Assembly: GCA_963680875.1 (NCBI GenBank)
Contig: OY804575.1
Coordinates: 106,238,505-106,302,504 of the forward strand
From: Bathymodiolus brooksi
Taxonomy: Eukaryota > Mollusca > Bivalvia > Mytilida > Modiolidae
Direction of reading: 5' to 3'
DNA: 64,000 nucleotides
Positions 62,601 to 64,000 of this stretch are shown one piece after another; position 1 is the first letter of the stretch, and each line of letters begins with the position of its first letter. The position numbers and the translations under genes were made by a program. The notes beneath the pieces are model-generated. The model was given only the letters and a program-made list of their open reading frames with translations. It ran no database searches and was not told where the DNA came from.

Positions 62601-62804
62601 ATGTAGTTACATAACTGTCGTATACGATATTATTAGTGTAATATATTTATGAAGCAATGACAATGAACACCTATTTTAATTTTTTATTGTAGTACCTCCA
62701 TCTTCATCAGAACCTCCGACAACTAATATTGGTCCTATAGCAGGAGGTATTGGTGCTGTAGTAGTGGTTATGGTGTTGGTGGTAATCCTTGTCATCTTTA
62801 TCAG
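38562..62804 (+). CDS. Copy B: receptor-like gene, F5/8C-like domain + EGF-like repeats + TM (3' end outside window)
   Basis: Nine exons were assembled by hand: 38562-38634, 47574-47807, 48214-48450, 50862-51062, 53723-53857, 55552-55707, 58471-58605, 59794-59931 and 62693-62804. All have AG/GT borders and all internal junctions are phase 1, so the reading frame stays open for about 465 codons. The order is signal peptide, discoidin/fucolectin-like domain over two exons, one 12-Cys EGF-type exon, four 8-Cys EGF-like exons, then a transmembrane helix. This is a type I membrane protein. The EGF module style resembles the MEGF10/Draper/scavenger receptor class F group, whose known members act in engulfment and ligand uptake. 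The N-terminal galactose-binding-like fold suggests glycan or particle recognition, which is inference. The cytoplasmic tail lies beyond the window; its likely form is shown by exons at 23551 and 25691 of copy A. The nine-kilobase first intron is filled with mobile elements. Exon borders are reliable within a few bases; expression is unproven. Confidence 0.8.
38985..39260 (+). repeat. TTCAGAC/AATGTGAAGAA minisatellite in copy B intron 1
   Basis: Imperfect repeats of AATGTGAAGAATATTCAGAC and relatives; the same family as 15290-15490, with no coding signal. Confidence 0.6.
39735..39850 (+). repeat. Dispersed repeat (TTTTGTTGATAGTGGTGGAA)
   Basis: The same sequence type occurs at 23410-23490 and 31145-31215 (TTGATATTGGTGGAATTGTT). 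Open frames through it are incidental. Confidence 0.5.
39860..41890. other. Copy B intron 1, no gene seen
   Basis: AT-rich, one dispersed motif near 41520, no coding frame. Confidence 0.5.
41895..42345 (+). repeat. Tandem duplication, about 265-bp spacing
   Basis: Shared phrases GCCAATCGT, ATTAGT and TTCTATGATATTAAATG, and CACACTGAATTAGTGCAAGT against CACTGAATTAGTACAAGTGT, in copy B intron 1. Confidence 0.55.
42427..42559. repeat. Palindrome, 133 bp
   Basis: GCACTTCATTTTGTGC with TGTGTTATGGAGCACTGAAA on the left pair with TTTTCAGTACTCCATAACAC and GCACTCAATGAAGTGC on the right, around GACCGCGGCATTCATCC. Confidence 0.7.
42901..44299 (+). mobile_element. Second Tc1-like family, inserted in a SINE
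   Basis: Inverted ends CAGTACGTGGACAAAAGTAT (left) and its complement at 44270-44299; TA duplications at 42899-42900 and 44300-44301. The SINE sequence stops at ACGATA-TA and resumes TA-GCTGAGATATTG, so the insertion site is exact. Length 1399 bp. Terminal repeats and transposase differ from the family at 31580. Confidence 0.85.
43112..44110 (+). pseudogene. Tc1-like transposase remnant, several frameshifts
   Basis: ATG at 43112 opens MPGRSKDLPVGQGDSIVEL and HSYGQVASMLKIPKT, the paired helix-turn-helix start of Tc1 enzymes, up to a frameshift near 43345. A second frame (43414-43599) gives VYRKKIRTREVNRKQR and WKKVIFF, where the first catalytic Asp block is destroyed. Further on YYFQDDNAPVHRAR keeps the second Asp. 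The Glu block is degraded (SSDLIIIECM). It is non-functional. Confidence 0.8.
44350..45440. other. Copy B intron 1, no gene seen
   Basis: AT-rich and T-rich sequence between the Tc1/SINE nest and the decayed Cys/His ORF. Confidence 0.5.
45440..46864 (+). pseudogene. Decayed multi-copy invertebrate ORF with Cys/His N-terminus
   Basis: The frame to 45868 carries CKVGLCLSSGQTCNLSNC, TWETFRKAAAIIND and GEYHRQCYHTYTNKRN: paired Cys, a Trp-bearing helix and an H-x3-C pair that look like a small zinc-binding module. 46156-46359 continues in another frame (FDRSFDTLASEIETYILKAL, TSNYKSLYVQKSLKQ), followed by more broken frames to about 46600. I recognise the layout from large repeated ORFs in cnidarian and mollusc genomes but cannot name the family. 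It lies in copy B intron 1 and has several frame breaks. Confidence 0.4.
47574..47807 (+). CDS. Copy B exon 2: first half of F5/8C/fucolectin-like domain
   Basis: The exon is 234 bp, phase 1-1, with acceptor AG at 47572-47573 and donor GTAAGT at 47808. It encodes a segment starting NLSQNGTASQ, equivalent to the N-ALN-P-A-QSS opening of discoidin/fucolectin-type domains. It carries one Cys and ends with the VAWWMLTFP and VDTVYITHVNIYFRGN stretches that form the central strands (W-x-V-x-L-G-like region) of this fold. The copy A equivalent at 10017-10250 is the same length and about 60% similar in protein. Confidence 0.78.
48214..48450 (+). CDS. Copy B exon 3: second half of F5/8C-like domain
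   Basis: The exon is 237 bp, phase 1-1, after a good pyrimidine tract and CAG at 48211-48213; the donor GTAAGT starts at 48451. Visible landmarks are GYYLYIGNSS, DGYLCFHD, VPCSHLGQYVIIYN and ALVELCNVEIYG, which match the closing half of the extracellular domain found N-terminal to EGF repeats in many molluscan MEGF-like receptors. It has three cysteines. Copy A keeps the exact length but has an internal TGA. Confidence 0.78.
49250..49440 (+). mobile_element. Degenerate SINE copy with TA tail
   Basis: GTGGGTTCGAATACCAGAG (box B-like) and the body phrase ACTGCTTGGTTAAATTGTCA parallel the 190-345 element; a TA-rich tail follows near 49420. Confidence 0.5.
49752..49985 (+). mobile_element. Core-domain SINE
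   Basis: Box B-like GAGTTTGAATCCCGCTC, then the core (CTTGCAGCTGTTCGG, CCACCAACAGAACTGACC) and the tail TTCAAAGTGGTGTTAAACACC. It lies between copy B exons 3 and 4. Confidence 0.65.
50070..50200 (+). mobile_element. Other tRNA-like SINE head
   Basis: GGTGGTGTAATGGTCAGCGT resembles box A and CGTGGGTTTCAGCTC resembles box B; the spacing is tRNA-like. It cannot be a real tRNA because the stems do not pair cleanly. Confidence 0.4.
50862..51062 (+). CDS. Copy B exon 4: 12-cysteine EGF-type module
   Basis: The exon is 201 bp, phase 1-1, with acceptor at 50860-50861 and donor GTGAGT at 51063. It encodes GCYKGWWDTTC, then PCPVNC, CVWGCNPDNC, GKCTQGC and GLRGDYCD, with twelve cysteines. The C-x-P-C-P-x-N-C pattern and the G-x-x-G-x-x-C ending are typical of MEGF/SREC-style EGF repeats; two units are fused in one exon. 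Copy A's version has a stop and a one-base deletion. Confidence 0.8.
51935..53549 (-). mobile_element. Tc1-like transposon copy 2, in copy B intron 4
   Basis: Same family as 31580-33148. The right boundary is clean: inverted end to CTG at 53549, followed by TA. The left end near 51935 (GACAAAAGTTAAGCACCACC) has lost its outer bases. It lies antisense to gene B, about 170 bp before exon 5, and is absent from the matching intron of copy A, so it arrived after the duplication or was lost from A. Confidence 0.85.
52350..53284 (-). pseudogene. Tc1-like transposase, catalytic Asp lost, frameshifted
   Basis: The minus-strand frame from the MVRRKLTIPERWQAV start is open through the helix-turn-helix and GRSRK regions to the first catalytic block, which reads WSNESRF: Asp is replaced by Asn. 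One G is missing in a G-run near 52730, shifting frame. The next frame gives MDDNAGPHRA and SPDMNPIEHIW and then a stop (TGA for TGT) after NQRNLK. These defects differ from those of copy 1, so the two copies died separately. Confidence 0.85.
53723..53857 (+). CDS. Copy B exon 5: 8-Cys EGF-like module
   Basis: The exon is 135 bp, phase 1-1, acceptor AG at 53721-53722, donor GTAGGC at 53858. It encodes one complete laminin-style EGF unit with eight cysteines (KCEEEKFGNNC ... CNC ... CDHITGVC ... GGCRRGYTRSNC). The exon starts about 170 bp after the end of a Tc1-like insertion (51935-53549) that copy A lacks, so the insertion is recent relative to the duplication. Confidence 0.8.
54102..55320 (+). 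mobile_element. Reverse-transcriptase element fragment with 3' end, copy B intron 5
   Basis: Frames in order read FVAKGPNYC-like and SPFIYNPTGHIIIGDLK (54102-54300), EWMNSVRSL (54420), SRYIDDVISLSNSRFGDFVD (about 54560-54630) with the Y-I-D-D catalytic motif, then KLYDKGEDFNFPIVNFPFIC and GVYISQLVRYSRACGSYQDF (54725-54928). A 3' tail ends ATTATCCCTTTGGTATCTTC near 55305. Several stops and a large internal deletion make it dead. The family is common in marine invertebrates; whether it is non-LTR or Penelope-like I cannot settle here. Confidence 0.75.
55552..55707 (+). CDS. Copy B exon 6: 8-Cys EGF-like module
   Basis: The exon is 156 bp, phase 1-1, acceptor AG at 55550-55551, donor GTATGA at 55708. 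It encodes ECSIGNYGYNC, then CDGCLSNSC, YGYC, GCKPGW and a final LKC, eight cysteines in all. The loop before the last cysteine is three residues longer than in copy A (nine bases, in frame). Copy A has Tyr in place of the second cysteine. Confidence 0.78.
56746..57012 (+). mobile_element. Full-length core-domain SINE, present only in copy B
   Basis: The tRNA-like head GGTGGCTCAATGAGCTAGG, the core GGGTCGGTGGTTCTCTCC with CCACCACTAAAACTGG, the tail GCTGAAATATTGCTGAAAG, and an AATTCAAATTCAAATTCAAA end repeat. Copy A's matching intron (about 17795) runs through without it, so the insertion borders can be read from the alignment. Confidence 0.75.
57104..57346 (-). other. Conserved antisense open frame in copy B intron after exon 6
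   Basis: The counterpart of 17875-18110. The shared string EYGDV-NG and the QKQP-D block suggest a tail-like, tyrosine-bearing segment. No convincing splice sites frame it on the minus strand. Confidence 0.35.
57472..57590 (+). mobile_element. Reverse-transcriptase element 3' tail fragment
   Basis: GAGTTCGTGTTGTTCAAAGG, TGCAGATCATTGTTGTTC and CTGTCCTTCGATTTACGG; collinear with 18235-18335 of copy A. Confidence 0.5.
58471..58605 (+). CDS. Copy B exon 7: 8-Cys EGF-like module
   Basis: The exon is 135 bp, phase 1-1, with a long pyrimidine tract before AG at 58469-58470 and donor GTAAGC at 58606. It encodes CNNGYFGMKC, then CYC, GAC, GIC, KGC and GWKGDTC, a canonical EGF-like unit of eight cysteines. 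No counterpart is found in copy A: intron similarity there stops near 20410 and resumes only near exon 8. Confidence 0.8.
58780..58805 (+). repeat. (ATA)n microsatellite
   Basis: Eight or so ATA/TAA triplets in the intron after copy B exon 7. Confidence 0.85.
58850..59245 (-). mobile_element. Reverse-transcriptase element 3' part
   Basis: 58850-59000 is the complement of the 3' tail, with CACTAGTGGCATCCGTCGTG; 59000-59240 is the complement of the end of the coding part (equivalent to 37640-37790). It lies in the intron between copy B exons 7 and 8. Confidence 0.55.
59794..59931 (+). CDS. Copy B exon 8: 8-Cys EGF-like module
   Basis: The exon is 138 bp, phase 1-1, acceptor CAG at 59791-59793. 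It encodes ECSNGSHGFDC, CNTC, TLC, GNC, DGC and GFKGHQC, eight cysteines. The donor is a weak GTTTAT (59932) preceded by CAG; copy A also has a poor GTTTTT here, so the weak donor is old. It is the last extracellular EGF module before the transmembrane exon. Confidence 0.75.
60421..60810 (-). mobile_element. Complete SINE-family unit, inverted relative to window start
   Basis: A (TA)n at 60421-60446, then the complement of the SINE body and head (box B complement GGATTTGAACC near 60520), then the same flanking unit as 1-184. Across some 380 bp it is close to a reverse complement of 1-380. Confidence 0.8.
60911..60976 (-). mobile_element. SINE 3' tail fragment
   Basis: A second minus-strand copy of only the SINE body end (TACGTCTGAAAATTAAACC onward). 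It abuts the left arm of the 1-kb fold-back, so the fold-back may have inserted into this SINE. Confidence 0.6.
60976..61985. repeat. 1-kb nested fold-back element
   Basis: Outer arms 60976-61075 and 61880-61985 are inverted copies sharing CGAACGTTGCGGCCTTGCGG, TTTCTCAGCGGAAG and TTACATATATATGAAAAAC. Inside are three smaller inverted pairs: 61083-61115 with 61376-61415 (GATTTCGCGGAAT), 61265-61301 with 61339-61375 (GGTTTTTCGGACAAAAAGG), and 61715-61789 with 61800-61876 (TACGTACATTGTCGGTAAAT). No transposase is encoded. ORFs on both strands of the inner palindrome are by-products of the symmetry. Confidence 0.85.
61480..61550 (+). repeat. Short tandem repeat, about 20-bp unit
   Basis: GCGAATAAA-type units (CGAATAAACTTTTCAGCCT) occur about four times within the fold-back's loop region. 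Confidence 0.6.
62693..62804 (+). CDS. Copy B exon 9: stalk and transmembrane helix
   Basis: The exon is 112 bp, entering in phase 1 and leaving in phase 2, with a good pyrimidine tract and acceptor AG at 62691-62692 and donor GTAAGA at 62805. It encodes a Pro/Ser/Thr-rich stalk (VPPSSSEPPTTN) and then a strongly hydrophobic Gly/Val/Ile run, GGIGAVVVVMVLVVILVIFI, ending at a basic residue (stop-transfer). If the donor is not used the frame runs AGG-TAA, giving a stop directly after the membrane helix. The same sequence is repeated downstream in a 127-bp tandem array. Confidence 0.78.
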
Positions 62805-64000
62805 GTAAGATAGTAGTAGTACAACCCCCTCCATAAGAGCCTCAGACAAGTAACATTGATCCTAAAGCAGGAGGTATTGATGGTGTGGTAATGGCGATAG
62901 TGGTGGTAGTGATCCTAATCATCTTTATCAGGTAAGATAGTAGTAGTACAGCTCTCTCCACCAGAGCCTCAGACAAGTAACATTGATGCAATAGCAGGAT
63001 GTATTGGTGGTGTAGTAGTGGCGATAGTCGTGGGAGTGATCCATGTCATCTTTATTAGGTAATATAGTAGTAGTACAACTCTCTCCACCAGAGCCTCAGA
63101 CAAGTAACATTGATCATATAGAAGGATGCATAGGTGGTGTAGTAGTGGCGATAGTGTTGGTAGTGATCTTTGTCCTCTCTATAAGGTAAGATAGTTGTAG
63201 TACAATCCTCTCCACCAAACACTCAGACAAGTAATATTGGTCCTATAGCTGGAGGTATTGATGGTGTAGTAGTGGCGATAGTGGTGGTTGTGATCCTTGT
63301 CATCTTTATCAGGTAAGATAGTTGTAGTACACCTCTCTCCACCAGAGCCTCAGACAAGTAACATTGATCCTATAGCAGGATGTATTGGTGGTGTAGTAGT
63401 GGCGATAGTGTTGGTACTGTTCCTTGTCATCTTTATCAGGTAAGATAGTTGTAGTACAGCTCTCTCCACCAGAGCCTCAGACAAGTAACATTGATCCTAT
63501 AGCAAGAGGTATTGGTGGTGTAGTAGTGGCGATAGTGGTGGTTGTGATCCTTGTCATCTTTATCAGGTAAGATAGTAGTAGTACAATCCTCTCCACCATA
63601 TTCTCAGACAAGTAATATTGGTACTATAGCTGGAGGTATTGGTGGTGTAATAGTGGCGATAGTGGTGGTAGTGATCCTTGTCTTCTTTATCAGGTAAGAT
63701 AGTAGTAGTACAATCCTCTCCACCATAGCGTCAGACAAGTAACATTGATCCAATAGCAGGAGGTATTGGTGGTGTAGTAGTGGCGATAGTGGTGGTTGTG
63801 ATCCTTGTCATCTTTACCAGGTAAGATGGTAGTAGTACAATCCTCTCCACCATAGCCTCAGACAAGTAACATTGATCCTATAGCAGGAGGTGTTGGTGGT
63901 GTAGTAATGGCGATAGTGGTGGTAGTGATCCTTGTCATCTTTATCAGGTAAGATAGTAATAGTACAACTCTCTCCACCAGAGCGTCAGAAAAGTAACATT
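62805..64000 (+). repeat. 127-bp tandem array of transmembrane-exon copies
   Basis: Donor-like GT positions recur at 62805, 62932, 63059, 63186, 63313, 63440, 63567, 63694, 63821 and 63948: nine full units of exactly 127 bp and a partial tenth cut by the window edge. Each unit is 15 bp of intron start (mostly GTAAGATAGTAGTAG) followed by a 112-bp copy of exon 9. Most copies keep an open frame for the stalk (for example SPPEPQTSNI) and the Val/Ile-rich helix, an AG in front and a GTAAG donor behind. The first unit has a TAA in the stalk segment. Only the original exon has a pyrimidine tract, and a 15-nt gap is too short for an intron, so the copies probably act as an intronic minisatellite and not as real exons. 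Constant unit length with scattered substitutions suggests unequal exchange. Confidence 0.92.

Noticed and set aside
62805..63947. Mutually exclusive TM exons
   Set aside because: Gaps of 15 bp and the lack of pyrimidine tracts make separate splicing of each copy implausible; kept only as a checkable idea.
62805..64000. CRISPR-like or coding repeat array
   Set aside because: Units are 127 bp without spacers, and 127 is not a multiple of three, so the array is neither a CRISPR array nor an in-frame protein repeat.

Overview
The window looks like AT-rich, intron-rich metazoan DNA, most likely from a bivalve or other mollusc. Exons are short and dispersed with GT/AG borders. The rest is crowded with tRNA-derived SINEs, Tc1-like transposons, reverse-transcriptase fragments, fold-back elements and minisatellites. 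There is no operon structure, no rRNA, no CRISPR array and no bacterial gene. The species cannot be named from sequence alone.

The main content is a tandem pair of paralogous receptor genes on the + strand. Copy B (about 38.56 kb to beyond the right edge) looks intact. It has a signal-peptide exon, two exons forming a discoidin/fucolectin-like (F5/8C-like) domain, five exons of EGF-like modules of the MEGF10/Draper/scavenger-receptor-F style, and a transmembrane exon. Every internal exon is phase 1-1. Copy A (8.33-25.76 kb) has the same exon order but is damaged: a stop in the signal peptide, a lost splice acceptor, further stops and frameshifts, a missing EGF exon, and a transmembrane exon cut short where a hairpin element begins. 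Two cytoplasmic-tail exons (23.55 and 25.69 kb) remain open in copy A; the matching exons of copy B would lie beyond the window. Homology between the copies also covers introns and 5' flanks (about 4.56-8.4 kb against 33.4-38.6 kb), so this is a segmental duplication.

The most unusual structure is at the right edge. Copy B's transmembrane exon is followed by nine complete units, plus a partial tenth, of exactly 127 bp. Each unit is a copy of the 112-bp exon plus 15 bp of the adjoining intron, including a splice donor. Other points are a duplicated TATA-plus-first-exon block upstream of copy B, an 826-bp TTAA-flanked element carrying an exon-like ORF that ends at a splice donor, a 1-kb nested fold-back next to an inverted SINE, and a Tc1-like element inserted cleanly into a SINE at a TA site.

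Layout: 1-4.5 kb repeats, no gene; 4.56-8.3 kb 5' flank of copy A; 8.3-25.8 kb pseudogene A with intronic repeats; 25.8-33.4 kb intergenic repeats and Tc1-like copy 1; 33.4-38.5 kb 5' flank of copy B with the TTAA element; 38.6-64 kb gene B, whose 9-kb first intron holds a second Tc1-like family and a decayed ORF-bearing element, while a later intron holds Tc1-like copy 2.
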